Origin: JAAZMA01 sp036720245
Lineage (GTDB): Bacteria > Bacillota > Clostridia > Tissierellales > Tepidimicrobiaceae
Direction: 5' to 3'
Assembly (NCBI GenBank): GCA_036720245.1
Contig: DAIMNI010000005.1
Coordinates: 1-61,975 of the forward strand
DNA: 61,975 nt
Shown: in pieces, positions 45,183-54,378 of the stretch
Layout: the number at the start of each line of letters is the position of its first letter
Position numbering within the stretch: the first letter of the stretch is position 1
Notes under the pieces: generated by a model
What the model was told of the DNA's origin: nothing
Seen by the model: only the letters and a program-made list of their open reading frames with translations
Databases searched by the model: none
Program-made: the position numbers and the translations under genes

Positions 45183-45267
45183 TGGTGCAGAAGAAGGGAT
45201 TTGAACCCTCATAAGCTACGCTTACTACCCCCTCAAGATAGCGTGTCTGCCGTTCCACCACTCCTGC
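45183..45267 (-). tRNA. tRNA-Leu (GAG)
   Basis: An 85-base tRNA with encoded CCA. The acceptor stem is GCAGGAG with CTTCTGC, the anticodon stem is CTATC/GGTAG with loop TTGAGGG (anticodon GAG), a long variable arm GTAAGCGTAGCTTAT is class II, and the T loop is GGTTCAAATCC. It lies downstream of the SBP gene with its own terminator. Confidence 0.95.
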
Positions 45268-45309
45268 CAGTATAGATTGTCTTTATACCATTATAATATA
45301 TTTTAAAAA

Positions 45310-47070
45310 TTATTCAACACCATCATGCTGAAATTCTTTAGGGATATACCATTTTTCAATATTTCTATAATAGTTGAAAAAGCTTGGATCTATATCTCCC
45401 ATCACCATTTTATCTACTAATAATGCATTGTTTTTAAAGAATAAACTTATATAGGGTAATTCGCCCACTATATGGGATTGTAACTTTTTATAAGATTTTA
45501 ATTTAGCATCTCTATTTTCCGCACTAAAGGCTTCAAATAAGATTTCATCCATATTTTCATTATTATAACTAATAAAATTAGTACCTGTTTTAATTTGACT
45601 AGAATGAAAAGCAAAGGATAAATCTGGTATAGTAGGCAAATGCCATCCTAATAATACCATATCAAAATCTTTTTTTGATAATTTCCCATTTACTTCTTCC
45701 CATTGTGCCTCTATTATTTCCTCATTTAAATTTTCTGCTAAAATCTCTGGATAGTCTTTTTCTACCTTAATACCAATTTTATTTAAATCCCCTATAATCA
45801 TATCAGCCGTCTTTGTCCTCAATAAATTATCAGGATTTGTCAATAGTCTTATTATAACTTTTCCTCCATTTTCATCTTCGTAAAGCCCATCCCCATCTAC
45901 ATCTTTCCAGCCTAATTTTTCTAATTCTTCCCTTGCCTTTTTAGGATTATATCCATATATATTGGAATCTTCCCAAGTCAACCAAGAATTTGGATAAATA
46001 GGGGTTTCTACTTGGGTTCCATGACCTAAATATATATTTTGAATTATTTTTTGCCTATCTATACCATAGGCAAAGGCTCTTCGTATATTTCTGCTATTTT
46101 CACCAGCAAAAATCCCCTTTGCAAAATTAAATCCTAAAAACTCATAATCTTGGGATATAAATTCATATATCTTAATTCTATTATTTTGATCATATTTTTC
46201 CCAATCTACATCCAGTGGAATTGCTAAATGTAGCTGGCCAGTTTCAAAGGCAGTTAAAATTAATTCTTCATTTTCTAAAACTTTGCCTATTATAGTATCT
46301 ATATAGGGCTTTCCATTTCTATATTCAGGGAAAGAGTTTAATTCAATAGTTTTAAATTTTTCATAGCTAATATATTTATAAGGCCCTGTCCCTATAGGAG
46401 TATAATCATCTTTAGATAAAGCCCCCACATAGGATTTTTTGTTTTCCCTATCTGATACAAATTCATGTTTTGGTATAATGGGAAAAGTTAAAGTTTCCAA
46501 TCCATGACTAAAACTTCTATCAAAAGCAATATTCAGTTCGTAGGGGCCTAGTATTTCTACATTTATAATCCTATTAATATTTTTAGGATTATAAATTCCA
46601 ATTGAATTATTTAACATCCTTTTATAGGCAGTATCTTCATTAGCATACTTAATGGTGTTTATTGTAAAAGCCACATCCTCTGCTGTAAACTTTTCCCCAT
46701 CATGCCATATTACATTTTCCTTTAATTTAATATGGATAGTTTTACCACTATCTTCTATGGTATAGCTATTAGCTAATACTGGAATTACATCTAAATTATC
46801 ATCAAAATCAAACAAACCTTCAAATATAAGTTTACTAAAATGATAATAAAATAGATTTTCACTTAATAAAGGGTTTAAGGTGTTTAAAGTAGTAAGAGGT
46901 AATATTAATTTACCTCCATATTCAGGTTCATGCACCTTTTCTTTTCCTTTTTCATTTTCTACCTTAAATATATTCTCTTTATTATTGGTTTCCATTTTAT
47001 TATTACATCCAGTTGAACTGAATAGTAAAATTAATGCCAATAACAAAACTAATAAGTTTTTTCTTTTCAA
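45310..47070 (-). CDS. Peptide/nickel ABC transporter substrate-binding lipoprotein (orphan)
   Basis: A 586-residue family 5 solute-binding protein. A lipoprotein signal ends in LFSSTGCNNK. NTLNPLLSENLFYYHFSKLI, the KLKENVIWHDGEKFTAEDVA region, and AFAYGIDRQKII are typical of OppA-like proteins. No permease or ATPase gene is adjacent, so it works with a transporter encoded elsewhere or has a sensory role. It follows the lytic transglycosylase by 13 bases. Confidence 0.9.
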   Translation of the reverse strand: MKRKNLLVLLLALILLFSSTGCNNKMETNNKENIFKVENEKGKEKVHEPEYGGKLILPLTTLNTLNPLLSENLFYYHFSKLIFEGLFDFDDNLDVIPVLANSYTIEDSGKTIHIKLKENVIWHDGEKFTAEDVAFTINTIKYANEDTAYKRMLNNSIGIYNPKNINRIINVEILGPYELNIAFDRSFSHGLETLTFPIIPKHEFVSDRENKKSYVGALSKDDYTPIGTGPYKYISYEKFKTIELNSFPEYRNGKPYIDTIIGKVLENEELILTAFETGQLHLAIPLDVDWEKYDQNNRIKIYEFISQDYEFLGFNFAKGIFAGENSRNIRRAFAYGIDRQKIIQNIYLGHGTQVETPIYPNSWLTWEDSNIYGYNPKKAREELEKLGWKDVDGDGLYEDENGGKVIIRLLTNPDNLLRTKTADMIIGDLNKIGIKVEKDYPEILAENLNEEIIEAQWEEVNGKLSKKDFDMVLLGWHLPTIPDLSFAFHSSQIKTGTNFISYNNENMDEILFEAFSAENRDAKLKSYKKLQSHIVGELPYISLFFKNNALLVDKMVMGDIDPSFFNYYRNIEKWYIPKEFQHDGVE

Positions 47071-47083
47071 TTAATTCATCCCC

Positions 47084-47740
47084 TTATTTAATCATTATCA
47101 TAAGGTTTTTAATGGTTTTTCTAAGATTATGGAAAAATTGTAGAAAATAAGGTTCATTTTCTTTCATTTCTCCATTAAATTCATCTTTATATAGCCTTTT
47201 GTATATATCATAATTTTTTAGTACCTTTTCTACATACTGTTCTGTTTCTTTAAAGGGGATTTTCTTTAAGCTTTCCCCATCCTCACAATAATTTTCATCT
47301 TGTAACCACTTATTTACATTACCACTGCCTCCATTGTAAGCTGCAAGTATTAATTGAATATTGTCCCCAAATTCTTTATTCAATTGATTTAAGTACCAAC
47401 TTCCTATTTTAATATTGGTTTCTGATTCATATAGTAAGCTTAAATCAAAATTTTCAATATTTAAATCCCTTGCTGCCCATTCTCCAGTAGTAGCTGATAT
47501 TTGCATAAGCCCCCTTGCCTCCTTAGGAGATATGGCATTTTTATTAAAATTGCTTTCCACATTAATTATTGCTGCAATTAAATAAGGATCTATATTATAT
47601 TCCTTGGCATATTTATTTATAAACCCCTTATAAGACAAAGGATAAGTAAATCTATAATAAATATTACTAATAATTATCACAATAATAAATAAAAGTAATA
47701 AAAATGTAAGCCCCTTAAATAATCTATTTTTTTTAAACAT
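47084..47740 (-). CDS. Lytic transglycosylase (SLT domain)
   Basis: A 218-residue membrane-anchored murein lytic enzyme. A helix (residues 10-29) precedes the SLT fold: YLIAAIINVESNFNKNAISP (catalytic Glu in VESNF), EARGLMQISATTGEWAA and LILAAYNGGSGNV. It cleaves glycan strands to 1,6-anhydro ends. It lies downstream of coaE. Confidence 0.93.
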   Translation of the reverse strand: MFKKNRLFKGLTFLLLLFIIVIIISNIYYRFTYPLSYKGFINKYAKEYNIDPYLIAAIINVESNFNKNAISPKEARGLMQISATTGEWAARDLNIENFDLSLLYESETNIKIGSWYLNQLNKEFGDNIQLILAAYNGGSGNVNKWLQDENYCEDGESLKKIPFKETEQYVEKVLKNYDIYKRLYKDEFNGEMKENEPYFLQFFHNLRKTIKNLMIMIK

Positions 47741-47760
47741 TAAAATTAAGCCTCCATAGA

Positions 47761-48378
47761 TTATATTATTTCTTTTAATATTTTGTCTAATTGTATTTCT
47801 AAACTATTTATATCTCCTCGATTGTCGAATATTTGGTTGGCATATTCCTTTTTTAATTCTATGGACATTTGAGAATTTATTCTATACAATGCCTCTCTTT
47901 CATTAATGGAATCCCTTTTCATTAATCTATCTAATTGAGTTTTTTCGTCTATATAAACTAACCATATTTCATCAAAGTAAATTTTATGTTTATTAAAACT
48001 ATCTGACTCTTCAATTAATAAAGGAATATCTAAAAAAATCAATTTTTCTACTTTTCCATATCTTAGAATTTCATCTTTTAATATCTTAAAAATATATGGA
48101 TGCACTATTTCATTTAATTTTTTCCGAAGACTTTCGTCTTTAAATATTATATTACCTATTTTTTTTCTGTCAATATCCCTATTTTCATCTAAAATATCCT
48201 CACCAAAAAACTCTATGATTTCCTTATAGGCCCCTTGACCTTTTTTTACCACATCTCTTGCAATTTTATCTGCATCTATTACTATATATCCCCTTTTTTT
48301 AATTATATTTGTTAGAGTAGATTTCCCAGTGGCAATTCCTCCAGTAATGCCTATAATTTTATAATTATTTGGTTTCAT
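47761..48378 (-). CDS. coaE: Dephospho-CoA kinase
   Basis: A 205-residue kinase completing CoA synthesis. Walker A is GGIATGKST at residues 12-20; DADKIARDVV and FLDIPLLIE follow. The start overlaps the polA stop by 14 bases. Confidence 0.96.
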   Translation of the reverse strand: MKPNNYKIIGITGGIATGKSTLTNIIKKRGYIVIDADKIARDVVKKGQGAYKEIIEFFGEDILDENRDIDRKKIGNIIFKDESLRKKLNEIVHPYIFKILKDEILRYGKVEKLIFLDIPLLIEESDSFNKHKIYFDEIWLVYIDEKTQLDRLMKRDSINEREALYRINSQMSIELKKEYANQIFDNRGDINSLEIQLDKILKEII

Positions 48379-51046
48379 ACCAATTGTCTCCTGTGCTTAT
48401 TTCTACCTTTAATGGAATATCTAATTTTATAGAACCCTCCATTATGTCTTTCATCAATTTTATGACTTCTTCTTCCTCGTCTTTGAAGGTTTCAATAATT
48501 AGTTCGTCATGAACTTGAAGTATTAATCTAGATTTTAAATTCTTGTTTTTAATTTCCTTATGCACTTCTACCATGGCAATTTTAATAATATCTGCAGCTG
48601 TTCCCTGTATAGGAGTATTCATTGCAATTCTTTCTCCAAAGGAACGAATATTAAAATTTCTAGATTTTAGTTCAGGTATATATCTTCTTCTATTTAATAG
48701 AGTCTCTACATAGCCGTCTTTTTTGCCTTTTTCTACAATGTCTTTCATATATTTATCTACCATATTATAATTTTTTAAATAATTATCTATATACTCCTTA
48801 GCTTCTTTTCTACTTATATCTAAATCACGAGACAATCCATAGTCTGAAATTCCATAAACTATGCCAAAATTAACCGCCTTAGCCCTATTTCTCATTAGAG
48901 AAGTAACTTCCTCTTTTGGTATATTAAATACCTCAGAGGCTGTTTGAGTATGAATATCAGCATTGTGAAAGAAAGCATCCATCATCTTTGGATCCTGTGA
49001 AATATGAGCTAATACTCTAAGCTCAATTTGGGAATAATCTCCATCTACAAGGGTGTATTCCCTACTCTCTGGTACAAAGGCCTTTCGGATTTTCCTTCCC
49101 TCTTCTGTTCTTATGGGGATATTTTGTAGATTTGGTTCTGTACTGGAAATCCTTCCCGTATTTGTTATAGTCTGATTAAATGTAGAGTGGATTTTCCCTG
49201 TTTCAGGATTTATTTCATTTATTAAACCATCTATATAAGTAGATTTTAATTTAACCATTTGTCTATATTTTAATATTTTATCTATTATATCATGTTGGCC
49301 TTTTAATTTATCTAATACTTCTGCATCTGTAGAATAACCTGTTTTAGTCTTCTTAATTACAGGTAAATTTAATTTATCAAATAATATTTCTCCCATTTGT
49401 TTAGGAGAATTTATATTAAACTCTTCTCCAGCTAAAGTATAAATATCTTTCGTTAAACTATCTATTTCCATTTGAAATTCATTCCCTAGTTCTTCTAAAA
49501 CCTCTAAATCTACTTTAAAACCATTAAACTCCATATGGGCTAATACTTCAATTAAAGGCAATTCTATTTCATAATATAATTTTTTCATGCCTTGTTCTTC
49601 TATTTTTTTATCAATAGATTTTTTAACTTTATCAACTATATCTAAATTTGTGGAGATATATTCTGCCTGAGTTTCTAAATTTAAATCCTTAAAAGATTTT
49701 TTGCTTTTTCCTTTGCCCAACAGTTCTTCTTCATTTGCTATATAAATATTTAAATATTCCTTTGCCAATTCATCTATATCGTAATTAGATTGAGCTGGAT
49801 TTAATAAATAACTACCTATCATAGTGTCAAAAACAATATTTTTTATATCTGTATTCAATTTTAGTAATGCAAAAATATCCATTTTAAGCATATGGCCATA
49901 TTTTTCTATTTTATCTGATTCAAAATAAGTTTTAAAGGATTTTTCAAAGATATTTATATCATTTTCTAAAAAGCTAATATAATAGGGAATATTGTCCTTA
50001 GTCTTAATTCCAACACCTAGTATTTCAGATTTAATATAATTTTTGTTTTCAAACAAAAATTTAAAACCAAAAGATTTTTCATCTTCTATTTCTTCTATAA
50101 TAGAATTATAGTTATTATTTTTAATAATTTTGTATTTAATTTGATAATTAGTGCTTCCTTTATTAGATAATTTATCTTCTGGTATTTTAGATAATAGGCT
50201 ATTAAATTCTAATTTAGTATATATTTCTTCTAATCTTTCCCAATCTGGCTCCTCTACTTTTAAATCATCTAGGGAACAATCTAATGGCACATTTACAATT
50301 ATTTCCCCTAGCTTTTTACTTAAAAAAGCAGTACTTTTATGTTCGATTAAAGATTCCTTAGTCTTTTTCCCACTTACATTATCTATATTTTCATATAGAT
50401 TTTCTATGGTACCAAATTCTTTTAAAAGTTTAATGCCAGTTTTTTCACCAATTCCTGGTACACCTGGGATATTATCTGATTGGTCTCCCATTAATCCTTT
50501 TAAGTCTATAAATTGTTCTGGAGTAATTCCATATTCTTCTATTATCCTATTTTTATCATATTTTTCTAATTGAGTAATTCCCTTTCTAGTTATTAATACC
50601 GTGGTTTTATCAGAGGCTAATTGCAAATAATCCCTATCCCCTGTAACCAAAGTTACTTCCATACCCTCTTCTTCTCCAATTTTAGCTAAAGTCCCTGCAA
50701 TATCATCTGCCTCATATCTATCCATTTCTATTTGATTTATATTCAAGACATATAGAATTTCTTTTAATATGGGAAATTGTAGTGAGAGTTCATTTGGAGT
50801 AGGAGACCTATGAGCTTTGTATAAATCAAAAGCTTCATGACGGAATGTAGGCCCTTTTTTATCAAAAGCTACAGAAATATAATCGTATTCATATTCTTCT
50901 TCTATTCTATATAACATAGTTAAAAATCCATATACTCCATTGATATATATGCCATCCTTAGTAGATAATAAGGGCAATGCATAAAAGGCTCTATGTATTA
51001 AACTATTCCCATCAATAACTAATAATCTTTTCCCTTCTCTATTCAC
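48365..51046 (-). CDS. polA: DNA polymerase I
   Basis: An 893-residue polymerase with a 5' nuclease domain (LLVIDGNSLIHRAFYALP, YEADDIAGTLA, GLMGDQSDNIPGVPGIG) and a polymerase domain (LVDGDYSQIELRVLAHIS, FGIVYGISDYGLSRDL, QVHDELI). The middle exonuclease domain lacks the DxE of the active site; the strand reads FGFKFLFEN, so proofreading is likely lost, as in B. subtilis. Start is GTG with AAGGAGTGG upstream. Confidence 0.97.
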   Translation of the reverse strand: MNREGKRLLVIDGNSLIHRAFYALPLLSTKDGIYINGVYGFLTMLYRIEEEYEYDYISVAFDKKGPTFRHEAFDLYKAHRSPTPNELSLQFPILKEILYVLNINQIEMDRYEADDIAGTLAKIGEEEGMEVTLVTGDRDYLQLASDKTTVLITRKGITQLEKYDKNRIIEEYGITPEQFIDLKGLMGDQSDNIPGVPGIGEKTGIKLLKEFGTIENLYENIDNVSGKKTKESLIEHKSTAFLSKKLGEIIVNVPLDCSLDDLKVEEPDWERLEEIYTKLEFNSLLSKIPEDKLSNKGSTNYQIKYKIIKNNNYNSIIEEIEDEKSFGFKFLFENKNYIKSEILGVGIKTKDNIPYYISFLENDINIFEKSFKTYFESDKIEKYGHMLKMDIFALLKLNTDIKNIVFDTMIGSYLLNPAQSNYDIDELAKEYLNIYIANEEELLGKGKSKKSFKDLNLETQAEYISTNLDIVDKVKKSIDKKIEEQGMKKLYYEIELPLIEVLAHMEFNGFKVDLEVLEELGNEFQMEIDSLTKDIYTLAGEEFNINSPKQMGEILFDKLNLPVIKKTKTGYSTDAEVLDKLKGQHDIIDKILKYRQMVKLKSTYIDGLINEINPETGKIHSTFNQTITNTGRISSTEPNLQNIPIRTEEGRKIRKAFVPESREYTLVDGDYSQIELRVLAHISQDPKMMDAFFHNADIHTQTASEVFNIPKEEVTSLMRNRAKAVNFGIVYGISDYGLSRDLDISRKEAKEYIDNYLKNYNMVDKYMKDIVEKGKKDGYVETLLNRRRYIPELKSRNFNIRSFGERIAMNTPIQGTAADIIKIAMVEVHKEIKNKNLKSRLILQVHDELIIETFKDEEEEVIKLMKDIMEGSIKLDIPLKVEISTGDNWYETK

Positions 51047-51145
51047 TATACCACTCCTTAATTTATTATTACTAAAAATTATAATCTTGTATTATAATAA
51101 GTATACAATAAATGCAATTATAGGTAAACAAATTTAAATTTTTTA

Positions 51146-51174
51146 TTGATTGTTTTAGAATTTTGTGTTATGAT
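51146..51174 (+). promoter_or_regulatory. Promoter of tRNA-Leu(CAA)
   Basis: TTGATT (51146-51151) and TATGAT (51169-51174) with a 17-base spacer, 20 bases before the tRNA. Confidence 0.65.
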
Positions 51175-51194
51175 ATTCTTTGTAAATAAATATT

Positions 51195-51281
51195 GCCGGT
51201 GTGTTGGAACTGGCAGACGAGACGGACTCAAAATCCGTTGCCAGCAATGGCGTGTGGGTTCGAGTCCCACCACCGGCACCA
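51195..51281 (+). tRNA. tRNA-Leu (CAA)
   Basis: An 87-base tRNA with encoded CCA. The acceptor is GCCGGTG with CACCGGC, the anticodon loop is CTCAAAA (CAA), the variable arm is long (TGCCAGCAATGGCGT), and the T loop is GGGTTCGAGTCCC. It stands alone between polA and a minus-strand oxidoreductase gene. Confidence 0.97.
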
Positions 51282-51297
51282 TTACTATTCGCATAAA

Positions 51298-51334
51298 AAA
51301 ACTTTTAGAACACATTTATTCTAAAAGTTTTTTT
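51298..51334. terminator. Bidirectional terminator after tRNA-Leu(CAA)
   Basis: AAAACTTTTAGAA and TTCTAAAAGTTTT form a long stem flanked by A and T runs, serving the tRNA and the convergent oxidoreductase gene. Confidence 0.85.
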
Positions 51335-51363
51335 GATTATTATAAACCATATATTTTATATTA

Positions 51364-52551
51364 TTATTGTACTTTCTTATATTGAGCCTTATCTGTTAAA
51401 TATTCATTTATATCCATTCCATTTTCTACTGCTGCTTTTACTTTCCCCATATCCTTCGTATCTCCAAATAATATGGCAGCTATTAATTTATTCTCTTTAA
51501 CAAACAATTTATGATGAATGTCTCCATCAATATATTCATATATTTCATCATATTCATTTATATTTCCTATTGAAAATAATTTGATTTCCCCCAATTGTAA
51601 ACTAGTATAAAGATTTGGCTTACTATATTCTAAAGAGTCTCCCACCATATTTTTCCCTGCAATTTTACCTTGTTCATTGCTAGCCGTCCAAAGACCTATT
51701 GTTTTACCATTTACCTCTATTACATCTCCTGCTGCAAATACATTATCTATATTAGTTCTAAGATTATTGTCTACAATTATCCCTCTATTAAATTCTATTT
51801 TAGTATCCCTGATTAAATCTAAATTGGATCTTACTCCTACTGAAAATAGTACTGCATCAGTTTTAATTTCTTCTCCATTATTTAATCTGATTCCATTAGC
51901 TACACTTTCTCCAAGTATTTCTTCGGTAGCTGCATTAAAATATATATTAATGCCTTCTTCTAACAATTTTTCCTCTAGTTTACGAGATAATTCTTCATCT
52001 AATTGTTTATGAAGTAAGTAAGGGTAAAATTCTATTATATTTACTTCTTTCCCCAATTGTTTAAAAGCCCAAGCTGCTTCTAGCCCCAATAGCCCACCAC
52101 CAATTATAGTAATATTCTTTTTTGTGTTTAAATAATTATTAATATATTCTAAATCTCTAAGGGTTCTTAATGCCAATACACCCTGTTTAAACTTTCCAGT
52201 AACAGGTGGTATAAAAGGTCTACTGCCTGTGGCTATTAGAAGCTTTTCATATTTAATTTCCATACCATCATCTAATTTTATTTCATTATTATCGGTATCT
52301 AATTTTTCTACAATTTTATTTAATAATACTTCTATATTATTTTCCTTATACCAGTTTTCTTTATTTACTAGTATCTCCTCTTCTTTAAACCCCTTATATA
52401 GACATTCTGTGAGCCTCATTCTATAATAGGTTAAATATGGTTCACTAGACACCATTGTTATGCTGCCATTTGTATCATTTTTTCTTATCTCCTTGACTGC
52501 AGAAAGACCTGCAATACCGTTTCCAATAATTAAATATTTTGTATTTTCCAC
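51364..52551 (-). CDS. FAD-dependent NAD(P)H oxidoreductase (rubredoxin/nitrite reductase type)
   Basis: A 395-residue two-dinucleotide-fold flavoprotein. The FAD motif is YLIIGNGIAGLSAVKEIRKN (residues 6-25), the NAD(P)H motif ITIIGGGLLGLEAAWAFKQL, and the last FAD segment VDNNLRTNIDNVFAAGDVIE. It is close to NADH:rubredoxin oxidoreductases and the NirB N-terminus, but no partner gene is adjacent. Confidence 0.88.
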   Translation of the reverse strand: MENTKYLIIGNGIAGLSAVKEIRKNDTNGSITMVSSEPYLTYYRMRLTECLYKGFKEEEILVNKENWYKENNIEVLLNKIVEKLDTDNNEIKLDDGMEIKYEKLLIATGSRPFIPPVTGKFKQGVLALRTLRDLEYINNYLNTKKNITIIGGGLLGLEAAWAFKQLGKEVNIIEFYPYLLHKQLDEELSRKLEEKLLEEGINIYFNAATEEILGESVANGIRLNNGEEIKTDAVLFSVGVRSNLDLIRDTKIEFNRGIIVDNNLRTNIDNVFAAGDVIEVNGKTIGLWTASNEQGKIAGKNMVGDSLEYSKPNLYTSLQLGEIKLFSIGNINEYDEIYEYIDGDIHHKLFVKENKLIAAILFGDTKDMGKVKAAVENGMDINEYLTDKAQYKKVQ

Positions 52552-52629
52552 AATTTCACTTCCTTTCCTATAATACTTTATTATTACCCAAATTATACTA
52601 TGATTAAGCTTTTATAATATATCTTAATT

Positions 52630-54261
52630 TTAATCTCCAATTATCATGTTCAAATTCATTAGATTGTGCTGCAATTCGATTAAAATATTTTTTAAAGTAT
52701 CATAGTCTTTTTCTAATAATCTTGAATCAATTAACTTTTCCTTTCTAATACTCAAAGCTTCTAATTGATTATATATGTTTTCTAATTCCATATTTATATC
52801 TTCTATAATATTTGTAGATTCCAATTCAATAACTTTAGTCAATTCAATGTCTTCTTTTTCTATTGTAAAAATTTCACCTATATTTGGAATTATAGTCTCT
52901 ATATGAAATTCATCCTTTATTAATTTAGACAAAGCCCTAGAAGATTCCTCTTCACCATGAACTACAAATATCTTTTTGGGTTTGGTTTTAAATTTTCTTA
53001 TCCAATCCATAAGCATAATTTGATCTGCATGGCCTGAAAGACCTTCCAAATTATATACTTCTGAATTTACAGCTACCTCTTCTCCCAGTATTTTTACATT
53101 TTTTGCTCCATTTAGTATAATTCTACCTAGGGTTCCCTCTGCTTGGTAACCAACAAAAACCAAACTATTTTTCTCATCCCAAAGATTATGTTTAAGATGA
53201 TGTCTTATTCTACCAGCTGTAGCCATGCCACTAGATGAAATTATGACTTTTGGAAACTCATATTTATTTAAAGCCATGGATTCTTCTTGACTTTTTATAT
53301 AGCGTAAATTAGTAAATAAAAATGGGTTGTCTCCTTTTAGAATTAGATTTTTAGCTTCTTCATTAAAACTACTAGAATTAGCCTGAAAGGCTTCTGTAGC
53401 TTGTACTGCCATAGGACTGTCTACATATATTGGAATTTTCATATATTCTTCAATATCCTCATTATATTCATAATACATATTTAATTCATAAACTAATTCT
53501 TGAGTTCTTCCTACTGCAAAAGAAGGTATCATTACGGTACCACCTCTTAATGCAGTTTTATTTATTATTTCTACTAATTTTTGAGTACTTTTACCTGAGC
53601 CTTCATGTATACTATCACCATAAGTAGATTCAATTATAAGATAATCTGCATCATCAATAAATTCAGGATCATTGATAATTGGCCTATTAGGCATTCCTAA
53701 ATCTCCAGAAAATACTACTTTTAAAAATTTCCCCTTATCCCTAATCCATAATTCTACAATTGCCGAGCCTAATATATGTCCAGCATCTCTAAATCTCAGT
53801 TTAATATCGTCATTGAGAATTATAGTTTGATCATACAAATAACCTTCAAAGAATTTCAAACTAACTTCAGCTTCATCCATTGTATATAATGGTTCTATAG
53901 GTTTCTTTCCAGCTCTTTGCCTTTTCCTATTTTCCCATTCTGTATCTGCTTCTTGAATCTTGGCACTATCTAATAACATTATCTTACATAAATCATAGGT
54001 AGGTTTTGTACTTATTATTTTGCCCCTAAATCCTTCTTTTACAAGTTTAGGTATTCGGCCACTGTGATCTATGTGAGCATGAGTTAGTATTAAATAGTCT
54101 ATATCTCCCGGATTATATGGAAATTCTTCAAAATTTCTTCTTTCTAATTCTTTATTCCCCTGAAACATTCCACAATCTACTAAAATTTTGTAATCTTCAG
54201 TTTCAATTAAATAATTGGAACCAGTTACTACCTTTGCTGCTCCACAAAATTGAATATCCAC
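52630..54261 (-). CDS. Beta-CASP metallo-beta-lactamase nuclease
   Basis: A 543-residue RNA-processing-type nuclease. LTHAHIDHSGRIPKLVKEGF (HxHxDH), DAGHILGSAIVELW and SGDLGMPNRPI provide zinc ligands; the beta-CASP part has IPSFAVGRTQELVYEL and PIYVDSPMAVQATEAF; SGHADQ and VHGEEESS finish the site. A C-terminal helical tail is added. The relative in eukaryotes is CPSF-73; bacterial targets are not settled. Confidence 0.92.
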   Translation of the reverse strand: MDIQFCGAAKVVTGSNYLIETEDYKILVDCGMFQGNKELERRNFEEFPYNPGDIDYLILTHAHIDHSGRIPKLVKEGFRGKIISTKPTYDLCKIMLLDSAKIQEADTEWENRKRQRAGKKPIEPLYTMDEAEVSLKFFEGYLYDQTIILNDDIKLRFRDAGHILGSAIVELWIRDKGKFLKVVFSGDLGMPNRPIINDPEFIDDADYLIIESTYGDSIHEGSGKSTQKLVEIINKTALRGGTVMIPSFAVGRTQELVYELNMYYEYNEDIEEYMKIPIYVDSPMAVQATEAFQANSSSFNEEAKNLILKGDNPFLFTNLRYIKSQEESMALNKYEFPKVIISSSGMATAGRIRHHLKHNLWDEKNSLVFVGYQAEGTLGRIILNGAKNVKILGEEVAVNSEVYNLEGLSGHADQIMLMDWIRKFKTKPKKIFVVHGEEESSRALSKLIKDEFHIETIIPNIGEIFTIEKEDIELTKVIELESTNIIEDINMELENIYNQLEALSIRKEKLIDSRLLEKDYDTLKNILIELQHNLMNLNMIIGD

Positions 54262-54322
54262 AAAAGCACCCCCAAAATATTATATATATAATATATATCC
54301 ATTTATATAGCTATAATAACAC

Positions 54323-54360
54323 AAAAGTTGACAAAATGGCTGTGGCCTTTGTCAACTTTT
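54323..54360 (-). terminator. Terminator after the BlaR1-like gene
   Basis: AAAAGTTGACAAA with its complement TTTGTCAACTTTT around a GC-rich loop, downstream of the gene at 54379-57957 on the minus strand. Beta-CASP transcription starts beyond it. Confidence 0.75.
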
Positions 54361-54378
54361 AGAAACTATTCTTTATTA

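Noticed and set aside
51118..51315. Minus-strand open frame across tRNA-Leu(CAA)
   Set aside because: It is the complement of the tRNA and its terminator and has no family features.
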